DNA of 64,000 bases from Pseudomonas kermanshahensis (GTDB lineage Bacteria; Pseudomonadota; Gammaproteobacteria; Pseudomonadales; Pseudomonadaceae), in NCBI RefSeq assembly GCF_014269205.2, contig NZ_JABWRY020000002.1, forward strand, positions 337,501 through 401,500, read 5' to 3'. Shown here in pieces: positions 8,891 through 18,353 of the stretch. Both the position numbers and the translations under genes were made by a program. The notes beneath the pieces were generated by a model. It searched no databases, was not told the DNA's origin, and saw only the letters and a program-made list of their open reading frames with translations. Positions within the stretch are counted from its first letter, which is position 1; each line of letters begins with the position of its first letter.

Positions 8891-11128
8891 ATGAATAATG
8901 AAGTGCTCACCCCTGTCGCGATCAAGGACGCCCAGGCAGTCCCCGAAGAGATGGTGCAAACCACGCCAGACCTGCCGCTGGCGCCAGAGCCCGAGCCTGT
9001 GGTCGAGGCCGCGGCACCGGCCCCCGCGCCGGCACCGGCGATCACCGTCCCGGGCCTTGACGACAGCAGCCTGTACATTCATCGCGAGCTGTCGCAGCTG
9101 CAGTTCAACATTCGGGTGCTGGAGCAGGCACTGGACGAGAGCTACCCGCTGCTCGAGCGTCTGAAATTCCTGCTGATCTTCTCCAGCAACCTCGACGAAT
9201 TCTTCGAGATCCGCGTCGCCGGCCTGAAGAAGCAGATCAATTTCGCCCGCGAACAGGCCGGGGCCGACGGCTTGCAGCCGCACCAGGCGCTGGCGCGCAT
9301 CAGCGAGCTGGTGCACACCGAGGTGGATCGCCAGTACGCGATCCTCAACGACGTGCTGCTGCCAGAGCTTGAAAAACACCACATCCGCTTCATCCGTCGC
9401 CGTCACTGGACGCCCAAGCTCAAGACCTGGGTGCGGCGCTTCTTCCGTGACGAGATCGCGCCGATCATCACCCCGATCGGCCTCGACCCGACGCACCCGT
9501 TCCCCTTGCTGGTGAACAAGAGCCTCAACTTCATCGTTGAACTCGAAGGCGTCGATGCTTTCGGCCGCGACTCGGGCCTGGCGATCATCCCGGCGCCGCG
9601 GCTGTTGCCGCGGGTCATCCGCGTGCCTGAAGAAGTCGGTGGCCCGGGCGCCAACTACGTGTTCCTGTCGTCGATGATCCACGCGCACGCCGACGACCTG
9701 TTCCAGGGCATGAAGGTCAAGGGCTGCTACCAGTTCCGCCTGACCCGAAACGCCGACCTGGCGCTGGACTCCGAAGAAGTCGACGACTTGGCCCGCGCCC
9801 TGCGCGGCGAGCTGTTCTCGCGCCGTTACGGAGATGCCGTGCGGCTTGAGGTGGCTGATACCTGCCCGAAACACCTGTCGGACTACCTGCTCAAGCAGTT
9901 CAGCCTGAGCGAGAGCGAGCTGTACCAGGTCAATGGCCCGGTCAACTTGACCCGCCTGTTCAGCATCACCGGCCTCGACAGCCACCCGCAGCTGCAATAC
10001 ATGCCGTTCACCCCGGCGATCCCCAAGCTGCTGCAGAACGCTGACAACATCTTCAGCGTGATCAGTAAGCAGGACGTGCTGCTGATGCACCCGTTCGAAT
10101 CGTTCACGCCGGTGGTCGACCTGCTGCGCCAGGCCGCCAAGGACCCGCATGTGCTGGCCGTGCGCCAGACCCTGTATCGCTCCGGTGCCAACTCGGAGAT
10201 CGTCGACGCGTTGGTGGACGCTGCCCGTAACGGCAAGGAAGTCACTGCGGTGATCGAATTGCGCGCGCGTTTCGACGAAGAGTCCAACCTGCAGATGGCC
10301 AGCCGCCTGCAAGCGGCGGGTGCGGTGGTGATTTACGGGGTGGTCGGGTTCAAGACCCACGCCAAGATGATGCTGATCCTGCGGCGTGAGCAGGGCGAAA
10401 TCGTCCGCTATGCGCACTTGGGTACCGGCAACTACCACGCCGGCAACGCCCGCCTGTACACCGACTACAGCCTGCTGACCTCTGACGACGCCCTCACCGA
10501 AGACGTCGGCAAGCTGTTCAGCCAGCTGATCGGCATGGGCAAGACCCTGCGCATGAAAAAGCTGCTGCACGCACCCTTCACGCTGAAGAAGGGCATGCTC
10601 GACATGATTGCCCGCGAGACCCAGTTCGCACTGGACGGCAAGCCTGCGCACATCATCGCCAAGTTCAACTCGCTGACCGATGCCAAGGTCATCAAGGCGC
10701 TGTACAAGGCTAGCCAGTCCGGGGTGCGCATCGACCTGGTGGTGCGCGGTATGTGCTGCCTGCGGCCAGGTATTCCGGGGGTTTCGCACAACATTCACGT
10801 GCGCTCGATCATCGGCCGCTTCCTCGAGCACACCCGGGTGTTCTACTTCCTCAATGGCGGCGAGGAGCAGATCTACCTGTCCAGTGCCGACTGGATGGAG
10901 CGCAACCTCGACAAGCGCGTCGAGACCTGCTTCCCGGTCGAAGGCAAGAAGCTGTTGCTGCGGGTGAAGAAAGAGCTGGAAAGCTACCTGACCGACAACA
11001 CCCATGCCTGGACGCTGCAGTCGGATGGGCGCTACGTGCGCAGCACCCCAACCGGCAACCAGAACCCGCGCAGTGCCCAGGCGACCCTGCTGGAGCGCCT
11101 GAGCAACCCGGTCCTCAACGTACGCTGA
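8891..11128 (+). CDS. ppk: Polyphosphate kinase 1
   Basis: Reversibly polymerises the gamma-phosphate of ATP into inorganic polyphosphate at the inner membrane. At 745 residues it is longer than E. coli Ppk (688), because the first 50 or so residues form a Pro/Ala/Glu-rich, probably disordered extension before the conserved [12 protein letters not shown] start of the N domain. The autophosphorylated histidine sits in AHLGTGNYH at residue 509, and the second catalytic region with [13 protein letters not shown] is intact. It is convergent with ppx; the stop codons overlap by 14 bp. The opposite-strand open frame covering most of the gene is a shadow. Confidence 0.97.
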   Translation: MNNEVLTPVAIKDAQAVPEEMVQTTPDLPLAPEPEPVVEAAAPAPAPAPAITVPGLDDSSLYIHRELSQLQFNIRVLEQALDESYPLLERLKFLLIFSSNLDEFFEIRVAGLKKQINFAREQAGADGLQPHQALARISELVHTEVDRQYAILNDVLLPELEKHHIRFIRRRHWTPKLKTWVRRFFRDEIAPIITPIGLDPTHPFPLLVNKSLNFIVELEGVDAFGRDSGLAIIPAPRLLPRVIRVPEEVGGPGANYVFLSSMIHAHADDLFQGMKVKGCYQFRLTRNADLALDSEEVDDLARALRGELFSRRYGDAVRLEVADTCPKHLSDYLLKQFSLSESELYQVNGPVNLTRLFSITGLDSHPQLQYMPFTPAIPKLLQNADNIFSVISKQDVLLMHPFESFTPVVDLLRQAAKDPHVLAVRQTLYRSGANSEIVDALVDAARNGKEVTAVIELRARFDEESNLQMASRLQAAGAVVIYGVVGFKTHAKMMLILRREQGEIVRYAHLGTGNYHAGNARLYTDYSLLTSDDALTEDVGKLFSQLIGMGKTLRMKKLLHAPFTLKKGMLDMIARETQFALDGKPAHIIAKFNSLTDAKVIKALYKASQSGVRIDLVVRGMCCLRPGIPGVSHNIHVRSIIGRFLEHTRVFYFLNGGEEQIYLSSADWMERNLDKRVETCFPVEGKKLLLRVKKELESYLTDNTHAWTLQSDGRYVRSTPTGNQNPRSAQATLLERLSNPVLNVR

Positions 11129-12617
11129 GGACGAAGCCGACCCGGGCCAGCCACTCCGCCTCGTTGGCGAAGTCGGCCTGGGTCAGCTGGTTCTGCTCCA
11201 GCCAGCCTTCTGGGAAGACCACATCGAGGCTGTTGTCGCCTGCTTGCAGCTGTACCTTCGGCATTTGCTGCGTGCCACGAATGTGGTGGAACAGGATGGC
11301 GAAGCGCAGCAGCACGCACAGGCGAATCAGCTGCACGCCTTCATCGCCGAACTCGGCGAACTTGTCCTTGGGGATGTTGCGGCGATGGCCGCGTACCAGC
11401 AGGGCCATCATCTGCTGATCCTCACGGGAAAAGCCCGACAGGTCGGAGTGCTCGATCAGGTAGGCGCCGTGCTTGTGGTAGTGATAGTGGGCGATGTCCA
11501 GCCCAACTTCGTGCACTTTCGCGGCCCATCCCAGAAGATCGCGCCAATTGCCCTCTTCCAGATTCCAAGCTTTTGCTACCTGGTCGAAGGCGTGCAGTGC
11601 CTTGCGCTCGACGCGCGCGGCCTGGCCTTGGTCGACGTGGTAACGCTCCATCAAGGAGTTGAGGGTGCGCTCGCGCACGTCTTCGTGGTGATGGCGGCCG
11701 AGCAGGTCGAACAGCACGCCTTCGCGCAGGGCGCCGTCGCAGTGGTCCATGCGTTGCAGTTCGAGGGCGTCGAAGATGGCCTCGAGAATCGCAAGGCCTG
11801 CCGGGAAGATGGTGCGGCGGTCTGGCTTGACCCCTTCGAAGTCGATCTTGTCCACCTCGCCCAGCTTGAACAGTTTGCGTTTGACCCACGCCAGCCCTTC
11901 GGCGTTGACCTCGCCATTGCCCAGGCCGCTGGCCTTGATGGCTGCGCCGATGGCGCGGATGGTGCCGGACGACCCGATGGCTTCGTCCCAGGTCAGGCGG
12001 TGCAGGGCGTTTTCGATGCTCATCAGCTCCAGCCGCGCGGCGGTGTAGGCCTGGGCATAACGCGCCGGGGTGATCTTGCCGTCGCGGAAGTAGCGCTGGG
12101 TGAAGCTGACGCAGCCCATTTGCAGGCTCTCGCGCAGCAGTGGCTCGAACCGCTGGCCGATGATGAACTCGGTACTGCCGCCGCCGATGTCGGCGACCAG
12201 GCGCTTACCGGGGTTGTCGGCCAGGGTGTGGGAGACGCCGAGGTAGATCAGGCGGGCTTCCTCACGGCCGGAAATCACTTCCACCGGGTGCCCGAGAATG
12301 GCCTCGGCGCGCTGGATGAATTCGTTGCGGTTGCGCGCCTCGCGCAGGGCGTTGGTGCCAACGATGCGCACCGCACCCGCGGGCAGCCCGTTGATCAGTT
12401 GGGCGAAGCGCTTGAGGCATTCGAGGCCCCGTTCCATGGCTTCTTCGCTGAGCTTGCGCTCTTCGTCGATGCCGGCGGCCAGCTGAACCTTTTCCCCCAG
12501 CCGTTCGAGAATGCGGATCTCGGTGTGGTGGGCCTTGGCCACGACCATGTGAAAACTGTTGGAGCCAAGGTCGATGGCGGCGATCAGAGACAGGTTCTTC
12601 GCGTTGGTATGCGGCAT
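11115..12617 (-). CDS. ppx: Exopolyphosphatase
   Basis: Degrades polyphosphate (and possibly pppGpp) processively from its ends, opposing Ppk. The 500-residue length matches the Ppx/GppA family, and the ASKHA-fold phosphate motifs are clear: [12 protein letters not shown] near residue 12, [11 protein letters not shown] near 140, and [10 protein letters not shown]-terminal HD-like region follows ([18 protein letters not shown]). The frame is open to 12899, but the ATG at 12617 begins the conserved N-terminus. It is divergent from trxA, with a Pho-box-like site 109 bp upstream of the start. Confidence 0.96.
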   Translation of the reverse strand: MPHTNAKNLSLIAAIDLGSNSFHMVVAKAHHTEIRILERLGEKVQLAAGIDEERKLSEEAMERGLECLKRFAQLINGLPAGAVRIVGTNALREARNRNEFIQRAEAILGHPVEVISGREEARLIYLGVSHTLADNPGKRLVADIGGGSTEFIIGQRFEPLLRESLQMGCVSFTQRYFRDGKITPARYAQAYTAARLELMSIENALHRLTWDEAIGSSGTIRAIGAAIKASGLGNGEVNAEGLAWVKRKLFKLGEVDKIDFEGVKPDRRTIFPAGLAILEAIFDALELQRMDHCDGALREGVLFDLLGRHHHEDVRERTLNSLMERYHVDQGQAARVERKALHAFDQVAKAWNLEEGNWRDLLGWAAKVHEVGLDIAHYHYHKHGAYLIEHSDLSGFSREDQQMMALLVRGHRRNIPKDKFAEFGDEGVQLIRLCVLLRFAILFHHIRGTQQMPKVQLQAGDNSLDVVFPEGWLEQNQLTQADFANEAEWLARVGFVLSVR

Positions 12618-12725
12618 GATCTGGATGTTCTCGGTCGTTAACCTGGCAATCGTGACACGATACGGGGCTGTCGCCAACGCGTGGCACGCCAAGGCTTGAT
12701 GCAGGGCAATGTGCCATTCGATGTT

Positions 12726-12743
12726 ATGACACGCATATGACAG
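12726..12743 (-). promoter_or_regulatory. Candidate PhoB box upstream of ppx
   Basis: Read on the reverse strand, CTGTCAT-ATGC-GTGTCAT shows two 7-bp direct half-sites with the canonical 4-bp spacer (7/7 and 6/7 to CTGTCAT). It lies 109 bp ahead of the ppx start on the correct strand. Seen directly; PhoB binding is inferred. Confidence 0.5.
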
Positions 12744-12795
12744 TTTCGATTCGCGGCGTCTTGCACAACTATAGTTACACTCAATCGTCTGTGAC

Positions 12796-12824
12796 TTCCT
12801 GTAGTCAGCCTCTGCGGCTATGAT
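12796..12824 (+). promoter_or_regulatory. trxA: Possible sigma70 promoter of trxA
   Basis: TATGAT at 12819-12824 is a good -10 hexamer, 17 bp after TTCCTG, a poor -35. It lies 37 bp upstream of the trxA ATG. Confidence 0.4.
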
Positions 12825-12861
12825 GGGCCACGTTTTTATGCTTACGACCCCGGAGATATCC

Positions 12862-13191
12862 ATGAGCAGCGATCTGATCAAACACGTCACCGACGCCACC
12901 TTCGAGGCCGAAGTCCTGCAAGCCCAAGGCCCGGTGCTGGTCGACTACTGGGCTGAATGGTGCGGTCCATGCAAGATGATCGCTCCGGTTCTGGACGACA
13001 TCGCTTCCACCTACGAAGGCAAACTGACTGTCGCCAAGCTGAACATCGACGACAACCAGGAAACCCCGGCCAAGCATGGCGTGCGTGGCATCCCGACGCT
13101 GATGCTGTTCAAGAACGGCAACGTCGAGGCCACCAAGGTCGGCGCACTGTCCAAATCGCAGCTGGCCGCGTTCCTCGACGCCCACCTGTGA
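12862..13191 (+). CDS. trxA: Thioredoxin 1
   Basis: General cytosolic dithiol reductant for ribonucleotide reductase, methionine sulfoxide reductases and others. The 109 residues carry the active site WCGPC (Cys34/Cys37) and the cis-proline loop GIPTL near residue 75. The frame extends upstream, but the ATG at 12862 follows CCGGAGATATCC and matches the usual thioredoxin N-terminus. An intrinsic terminator begins 5 bp after the stop, so trxA is separate from rho, although trxA-rho adjacency is conserved in pseudomonads and enterics. Confidence 0.97.
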   Translation: MSSDLIKHVTDATFEAEVLQAQGPVLVDYWAEWCGPCKMIAPVLDDIASTYEGKLTVAKLNIDDNQETPAKHGVRGIPTLMLFKNGNVEATKVGALSKSQLAAFLDAHL

Positions 13192-13196
13192 TGTGA

Positions 13197-13224
13197 AAAA
13201 GCCCCGGAAATACCGGGGCTTTTC
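13197..13224 (+). terminator. Intrinsic terminator of trxA
   Basis: AAAAGCCCCGG, an AAATA loop and CCGGGGCTTTT, followed by CTTTTCC. A strong stem and T-tract immediately follow trxA. Confidence 0.92.
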
Positions 13225-13269
13225 TTTTCCAACCCACTAGACGTCGAAAAAAGCAAGTGTTACATTCGG

Positions 13270-13415
13270 CCTCGCACTGCTTCTCCAGTGCCCCCTGCAC
13301 GCCGTCGCCGACGCACTCCTAATTAGAATCTGTGCGCGATCCTATCGCCTTCTAGCGGCGCGGCTTCATTAAGCCAGAAGCTTAATCCTCCCTTCATACA
13401 TGATTACGTCACTCC
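13270..13415 (+). promoter_or_regulatory. rho leader, candidate Pseudomon-Rho RNA element
   Basis: The 195 bp between the trxA terminator and the rho ATG hold no ORF but several stems: GCACTG/CAGTGC at 13274-13291, and GGCTT-CATT-AAGCC at 13362-13375, just ahead of the start. A conserved RNA motif (Pseudomon-Rho) is known upstream of rho in pseudomonads and is thought to take part in autoregulation. Position and structure fit, but the consensus could not be aligned by eye, so the boundaries are approximate. Confidence 0.6.
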
Positions 13416-13419
13416 CCTT

Positions 13420-14679
13420 ATGAACCTGACTGAACTCAAGCAAAAGCCGATTACCGATCTGCTGGAAATGGCCGAACAGATGGGCATCGAAAACATGGCC
13501 CGTTCGCGCAAACAGGACGTGATTTTCGCCCTGCTGAAGAAGCACGCGAAAAGCGGCGAAGAGATCTCGGGTGACGGCGTGCTGGAGATTCTCCAGGATG
13601 GTTTCGGTTTCCTGCGTTCGGCTGATGCGTCCTACCTGGCCGGCCCCGACGACATCTACGTCTCGCCTAGCCAGATCCGCCGTTTCAACCTGCGTACCGG
13701 CGATACCATCGTCGGCAAGATCCGCCCGCCGAAGGAAGGGGAGCGTTACTTCGCCCTGCTGAAGGTCGACACGATCAACTTCGATCGCCCTGAAAACGCG
13801 AAGAACAAGATCCTGTTCGAAAACCTGACGCCGCTGTTCCCCAACAAGCGCCTGAAGATGGAAGCCGGTAACGGTTCCACCGAAGACTTGACCGGCCGCG
13901 TCATCGACCTGTGCGCCCCGATCGGCAAAGGCCAGCGTGGCCTGATCGTCGCCCCGCCGAAAGCGGGTAAAACGATCATGCTGCAGAACATCGCGGCGAA
14001 CATCACCCGTAACAACCCCGAGTGCCACCTGATCGTCCTGCTGATCGACGAGCGCCCGGAAGAAGTGACCGAAATGCAGCGCACCGTGCGCGGCGAAGTG
14101 GTCGCTTCGACCTTCGACGAGCCGCCAACCCGCCACGTGCAGGTTGCCGAGATGGTCATCGAGAAGGCCAAGCGCCTGGTCGAGCACAAGAAAGACGTGG
14201 TCATCCTGCTCGACTCCATCACCCGTCTGGCACGTGCCTACAACACCGTGATCCCGAGCTCCGGCAAGGTCCTCACCGGTGGTGTCGACGCCCACGCCCT
14301 GGAGAAGCCGAAGCGTTTCTTCGGTGCCGCGCGTAACATCGAAGAAGGCGGTTCGCTGACCATCATCGCCACCGCGCTGGTCGAAACCGGCTCGAAGATG
14401 GACGAAGTGATCTACGAAGAGTTCAAGGGTACCGGCAACATGGAGCTGCCCCTGGACCGTCGTATCGCCGAGAAGCGTGTGTTCCCGGCCATCAACATCA
14501 ACCGCTCCGGCACCCGCCGCGAAGAGCTGCTGACCGCCGACGACGAACTGCAGCGCATGTGGATCCTGCGCAAGCTGCTGCACCCGATGGACGAAATCGC
14601 CGCCATCGAGTTCCTGGTCGACAAGCTCAAGCAGACCAAGACCAACGACGAGTTCTTCTTGTCGATGAAGCGTAAGTAA
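13420..14679 (+). CDS. rho: Transcription termination factor Rho
   Basis: Hexameric RNA-dependent ATPase/helicase that ends transcription at rut sites. Its 419 residues equal the E. coli protein. Domains in order: N-terminal helical Rho_N ([20 protein letters not shown]), cold-shock-like RNA-binding domain with DGFGFLRS near residue 62, then the RecA-like ATPase with Walker A PPKAGKT near residues 180-186 and Walker [13 protein letters not shown]. The Q-loop and R-loop region ([11 protein letters not shown]) is intact. The start ATG at 13420 is preceded by ACTCCCCTT, a poor ribosome binding site, consistent with leader-mediated control. A perfect REP palindrome follows. Confidence 0.98.
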   Translation: MNLTELKQKPITDLLEMAEQMGIENMARSRKQDVIFALLKKHAKSGEEISGDGVLEILQDGFGFLRSADASYLAGPDDIYVSPSQIRRFNLRTGDTIVGKIRPPKEGERYFALLKVDTINFDRPENAKNKILFENLTPLFPNKRLKMEAGNGSTEDLTGRVIDLCAPIGKGQRGLIVAPPKAGKTIMLQNIAANITRNNPECHLIVLLIDERPEEVTEMQRTVRGEVVASTFDEPPTRHVQVAEMVIEKAKRLVEHKKDVVILLDSITRLARAYNTVIPSSGKVLTGGVDAHALEKPKRFFGAARNIEEGGSLTIIATALVETGSKMDEVIYEEFKGTGNMELPLDRRIAEKRVFPAININRSGTRREELLTADDELQRMWILRKLLHPMDEIAAIEFLVDKLKQTKTNDEFFLSMKRK

Positions 14680-14701
14680 GCGTTTCAGGCTGGAATCGAT
14701 T

Positions 14702-14802
14702 GGGGCCGCTTCGCGCCCCATCGCGACACAAGGCCGCTCCTACAGGATTATGCATTACCTGTAGGAGCGGCCTTGTGTCGCGATGGGGCGCGAAGCGGCC
14801 CC
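14702..14802. repeat. Perfect 45-bp REP inverted repeat between rho and ubiD
   Basis: The arms at 14702-14746 and 14758-14802 are exact reverse complements over 45 bp, around an 11-bp spacer that itself contains ATGCAT. It is the TAGGAGCGGCCTTGTG subtype of P. putida REP. It could act as a hairpin transcription stop for rho in either direction. Confidence 0.95.
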
Positions 14803-14880
14803 AAGTCATTTTTGGCCATTAGGCGCCGAACGGCGCTACACTCTGCACCCCGACCGATACGGCCAACACGAGGCTCCTGC

Positions 14881-16347
14881 ATGCAGTATCGCGACTTGCG
14901 CGACTTCATCCGTGGCCTGGAACAGCGCGGTGAACTCAAGCGCATCCAGGTTCCGATTTCTCCCGTCCTGGAAATGACCGAGGTCTGCGACCGCACCCTG
15001 CGTGCCAAAGGCCCGGCGTTGCTGTTCGAGAAGCCCACGGGGTACGACATCCCGGTACTGGGCAACCTGTTCGGCACGCCCGAGCGGGTGGCCATGGGCA
15101 TGGGCGCCGAGTCGGTCGAAGAATTGCGCGAAATCGGCAAGCTGCTGGCCTTCCTCAAAGAACCAGAGCCGCCGAAAGGCCTGAAAGATGCCTGGTCGAA
15201 GCTGCCGATCTTCAAGAAAGTCGTGTCGATGGCGCCGAAGGTGGTCAAGGATGCGGTGTGCCAGGAAGTCGTGGTCGAAGGTGACGACGTCGACCTTGGC
15301 CAGTTGCCGATCCAGCACTGCTGGCCAGGCGATGTGGCCCCGCTGATCACCTGGGGCCTGACCGTTACCCGCGGCCCGAACAAGGACCGCCAGAACCTGG
15401 GCATCTACCGCCAGCAGGTCATCGGCCGCAACAAGGTCATCATGCGCTGGCTGAGCCACCGTGGCGGCGCGCTGGATTACCGCGAATGGTGCGAGAAGCA
15501 CCCCGGCCAGCCGTTCCCAGTGGCCGTGGCGCTGGGCGCAGACCCTGCAACCATCCTGGGCGCCGTGACGCCGGTGCCGGATACCCTGTCCGAATACGCC
15601 TTCGCGGGCCTGCTGCGTGGCAACCGCACCGAGCTGGTCAAGTGCCGTGGCAGCAACCTGCAGGTACCGGCCACCGCCGAGATCATTCTCGAAGGCGCGA
15701 TTCACCCAGGCGAAATGGCGCCGGAAGGCCCCTACGGCGACCACACCGGCTATTACAACGAAGTGGACAGCTTCCCGGTGTTCACGGTCGAGCGCATCAC
15801 TCACCGGCAAAAACCGATCTACCACAGCACCTACACGGGCCGTCCGCCGGATGAGCCGGCGATTCTCGGCGTGGCGCTGAACGAAGTGTTCGTGCCGATC
15901 CTGCAAAAGCAGTTCCCGGAGATCGTCGACTTCTACCTGCCACCGGAAGGTTGCTCGTACCGCATGGCGGTGGTGACCATGAAAAAACAATACCCAGGCC
16001 ACGCCAAGCGCGTGATGCTGGGTGTGTGGTCGTTCCTGCGACAGTTCATGTACACCAAGTTTGTTATCGTCACCGACGATGACATCAACGCCCGCGACTG
16101 GAACGATGTGATCTGGGCCATCACCACGCGCATGGACCCCAAGCGTGATACGGTGATGATCGACAACACCCCGATCGACTACCTGGACTTCGCGTCGCCG
16201 GTGTCCGGGTTGGGGTCGAAGATGGGCCTGGACGCCACCCACAAGTGGCCGGGCGAGACTACACGCGAATGGGGACGGGTCATCGTCAAGGACGAGGCCG
16301 TCACCCGCCGTATCGATGAGCTGTGGGATCAGTTGGGAATAGATTGA
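14881..16347 (+). CDS. ubiD: 4-hydroxy-3-polyprenylbenzoate decarboxylase UbiD
   Basis: Prenylated-FMN-dependent decarboxylase of ubiquinone synthesis; UbiX supplies the cofactor. The 488 residues match the family (E. coli 497). Recognisable blocks are [17 protein letters not shown] at the start, the [14 protein letters not shown] region, and the catalytic acid region [20 protein letters not shown] with the EGPYGDH motif. The frame is open upstream into the REP, but the ATG at 14881 follows GAGGCTCCTGC. Its TGA overlaps the ATG of the flavin reductase gene by one base, so the two are translationally coupled. Confidence 0.96.
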   Translation: MQYRDLRDFIRGLEQRGELKRIQVPISPVLEMTEVCDRTLRAKGPALLFEKPTGYDIPVLGNLFGTPERVAMGMGAESVEELREIGKLLAFLKEPEPPKGLKDAWSKLPIFKKVVSMAPKVVKDAVCQEVVVEGDDVDLGQLPIQHCWPGDVAPLITWGLTVTRGPNKDRQNLGIYRQQVIGRNKVIMRWLSHRGGALDYREWCEKHPGQPFPVAVALGADPATILGAVTPVPDTLSEYAFAGLLRGNRTELVKCRGSNLQVPATAEIILEGAIHPGEMAPEGPYGDHTGYYNEVDSFPVFTVERITHRQKPIYHSTYTGRPPDEPAILGVALNEVFVPILQKQFPEIVDFYLPPEGCSYRMAVVTMKKQYPGHAKRVMLGVWSFLRQFMYTKFVIVTDDDINARDWNDVIWAITTRMDPKRDTVMIDNTPIDYLDFASPVSGLGSKMGLDATHKWPGETTREWGRVIVKDEAVTRRIDELWDQLGID

Positions 16348-17315
16348 TGCAGGTAACGTTGCAGCCGTCCGGGGCAGTGCTGGCGCTTGAACCCGGGGAA
16401 CGGATCCTGGATGGAGCGCGGCGGCTCGGCTATGACTGCCCGAACAGCTGCCGCAATGGCAATTGCCATGTTTGCGCCGCCTTGCTGGTGGAAGGGAGCG
16501 TCCGCCAGAACGGCGAAGTACGCGACCATGGCGAGCTGTTCACCTGTATTGCCGAACCGCTGGAGGATTGCGTGTTGCTCTGGGACGGTGTGCTCGCCCT
16601 GGGCGAGCTGCCAGTGCGCAAGCTGGCGTGTAGCGTGAGCGAATGCGTCGAGGTCGGTGGCGACGTTTGGCGCGTGCGCCTGCGTGCGCCTGCCGGTAAG
16701 CCGCCGCGTTATCACGCCGGTCAGTACCTGATGATCGAACGCGAGGGCGGCAAGCAGGCGGCGTTCTCCCTGGCCTCTGCGCCCCATGGTGGGCGTGAGC
16801 TGGAACTGCACGTGCTGGCGCGTGAGCCCAGCGCGCTGCAGCTGATCGAGCAACTGCAGCGTGATCGCCTGGCGCGCATCGAAATGCCTTTCGGTGATGC
16901 GCACCTGGCCGAGTTGCCAGACGGGCCGCTGGTGCTGATCGCCGCCGGTACGGGAATGGGCCAGATGCACAGCCTGGTCGAGCATTGCCGTGCCCAGGGC
17001 TTCAAGCATCCGGTACACCTTTACTGGGGTGTGCGTCGGCCTGAGGACTTCTACCAGATTGAGCATTGGGACGAATGGTTGCGCCTGCCCAACCTGTTCC
17101 TGCACAAGGTCGTCAGTGACCTGTGTGGGTGGGAAGGCCGCTGCGGCATGCTGCACGAGGCCGTTTGCGAAGACATCCACGACCTCAACGGCGTGCACGT
17201 CTACGCCAGCGGCTCGCCAAACATGGTCTATGCCACCCTCGATGCCCTGGTCGAGGCCGGTATGGATGCACACCGCATGCGCGCCGATGTATTTGCCTAC
17301 GCGCCGCGCGGCTAA
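16347..17315 (+). CDS. 2Fe-2S ferredoxin/FAD/NAD(P)H reductase (annotated as CDP-6-deoxyglucoseen reductase-like)
   Basis: A 322-residue three-domain flavoprotein reductase. The N-terminal plant-type ferredoxin domain has C35-x4-C40-x2-C43 and C67 as cluster ligands. An FAD-binding beta-barrel follows (RYHAGQYLMIE, then AAFSLAS), and then an NAD(P)-binding domain with LIAAGTGMGQ near residue 196. The fold is that of phenol hydroxylase and CDP-6-deoxy-glucoseen reductases, a name often given to this gene with no sugar pathway nearby. In many gamma-proteobacteria a Fre-type flavin reductase follows ubiD. The 1-bp TGATG overlap here supports a role in supplying electrons or reduced flavin to UbiX/UbiD; that role is inferred. 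Confidence 0.88.
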   Translation: MQVTLQPSGAVLALEPGERILDGARRLGYDCPNSCRNGNCHVCAALLVEGSVRQNGEVRDHGELFTCIAEPLEDCVLLWDGVLALGELPVRKLACSVSECVEVGGDVWRVRLRAPAGKPPRYHAGQYLMIEREGGKQAAFSLASAPHGGRELELHVLAREPSALQLIEQLQRDRLARIEMPFGDAHLAELPDGPLVLIAAGTGMGQMHSLVEHCRAQGFKHPVHLYWGVRRPEDFYQIEHWDEWLRLPNLFLHKVVSDLCGWEGRCGMLHEAVCEDIHDLNGVHVYASGSPNMVYATLDALVEAGMDAHRMRADVFAYAPRG

Positions 17316-17341
17316 TAACTCAAGTTCAACCGAGTGGGTAT

Positions 17342-17364
17342 AAGGCGGTAATTGTTACCGCCTT
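17342..17364 (+). terminator. Perfect hairpin after the ubiD-reductase operon
   Basis: AAGGCGGTAA-TTG-TTACCGCCTT is a perfect 10-bp stem 27 bp after the stop. There is no T-tract, so it is a stabiliser or weak terminator at best. Confidence 0.45.
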
Positions 17365-17561
17365 GGCTAATAACTTTCACTGCGCTCGAAACAATGCTCT
17401 CCAATCGTCGGAAGTTCGCGTGAAACTTTAGCTTTCAGGCTTGAGTGTTGGCGCGTTTCTATCCTAAGGTTAATGCAGACACCTTAGGTGCGGGGCGCAA
17501 ACCCCGGCACACAGCGATTCTCGATTCATCTGTAGTTCACAGGGAATAATGGCGGCAGCGT

Positions 17562-18212
17562 ATGTCGGCAATTGAAAGTTTGTCCTGGACAAGTGCTTAC
17601 CCTCCGGCGCTCGACTTCGGCCAGCAACTGACCCGCGAGCAATTGATCAACTCCATGCAACTGACCATGTCACGCCATGAAGGCGGGCCGGTGTGGTTGT
17701 TCGCCTATGGTTCATTGATCTGGCGACCGGAGTGCAGTTCGGTAGAGCGGCAGCGCGCACGGGTGCACGGTTATCACCGTGGGCTGTACCTGTGGTCGCA
17801 CGAGCACCGTGGCACACCGGAAACGCCCGGCCTGGTGTTCGGCCTGGACCGTGGTGGGTCATGCAGTGGTTTTGCCTATCGGCTGGATGAAAGCAACCTG
17901 GATGATTCGCTGATGGCCCTGTGGCAACGCGAAATGCCGTACCCGGCCTACCGCCCGCACTGGCTCAGTTGCCGATTGGGTGATGGCAGCAAGGTGCAGG
18001 CCTTGGGTTTTGTGCTGGAGCGCCATTTGCCGTGCTATGCGGGGAATTTGCCCGACACACTGCTCAGCCAGATCCTAGCCAGTGCCAAGGGGCGATATGG
18101 CACCACGCGCGAGTATGTGGAACAGACGTTGAATGCGCTGCGCAGCCACCAAATGCCGGATCGCAACCTGGAGGCGCGGTTCAGGCGCTGCCATAACCTG
18201 CGCGAGGTCTGA
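17562..18212 (+). CDS. chaC: ChaC-like glutathione-specific gamma-glutamylcyclotransferase
   Basis: Cleaves glutathione to 5-oxoproline and Cys-Gly in the cytosol. The 216 residues show the gamma-glutamylcyclotransferase core: the VWLFAYGSLIWRP glycine-rich substrate loop near residue 45, a GLVFGLDRGGSCSGFAYRL block, and the catalytic glutamate in REMPYPAYRP near residue 126. Length and motifs fit bacterial ChaC. The ATG at 17562 lies 246 bp after the previous stop, so it has its own promoter. A REP pair separates it from the convergent quinone oxidoreductase gene. Confidence 0.9.
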   Translation: MSAIESLSWTSAYPPALDFGQQLTREQLINSMQLTMSRHEGGPVWLFAYGSLIWRPECSSVERQRARVHGYHRGLYLWSHEHRGTPETPGLVFGLDRGGSCSGFAYRLDESNLDDSLMALWQREMPYPAYRPHWLSCRLGDGSKVQALGFVLERHLPCYAGNLPDTLLSQILASAKGRYGTTREYVEQTLNALRSHQMPDRNLEARFRRCHNLREV

Positions 18213-18231
18213 TTTATTGACTGGCAGTACC

Positions 18232-18327
18232 GGCCTCTTCGCGGGGCAAGCCCGCTCCCACAGGCACCCGAGCCGCCTTGAGGGCAGTGGATAATCTATG
18301 GGAGCGGGCTTGCCCCGCGAAGAGGCC
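18232..18327. repeat. REP inverted pair between chaC and the quinone oxidoreductase gene
   Basis: The arms at 18232-18260 and 18299-18327 are perfect 29-bp reverse complements (GGCCTCTTCGCGGGGCAAGC core) with a 38-bp spacer. It is the GCGGGCAAGCCCGCTCCCAC subtype, between convergent genes. Confidence 0.93.
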
Positions 18328-18353
18328 CGAGCAGGCAATCAAGCAGCCAGACG

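Noticed and set aside
8867..11005. 712-codon open frame antisense to ppk
   Set aside because: It mirrors the high-GC codon bias of ppk; the translation is His/Gln/Val/Leu-rich without domain pattern. ppk itself has all family motifs.
11244..12641. 465-codon open frame antisense to ppx, and the similar long frame antisense to rho (13369-14721)
   Set aside because: Same codon-bias shadows; the sense genes are certain and the antisense proteins show no motif.
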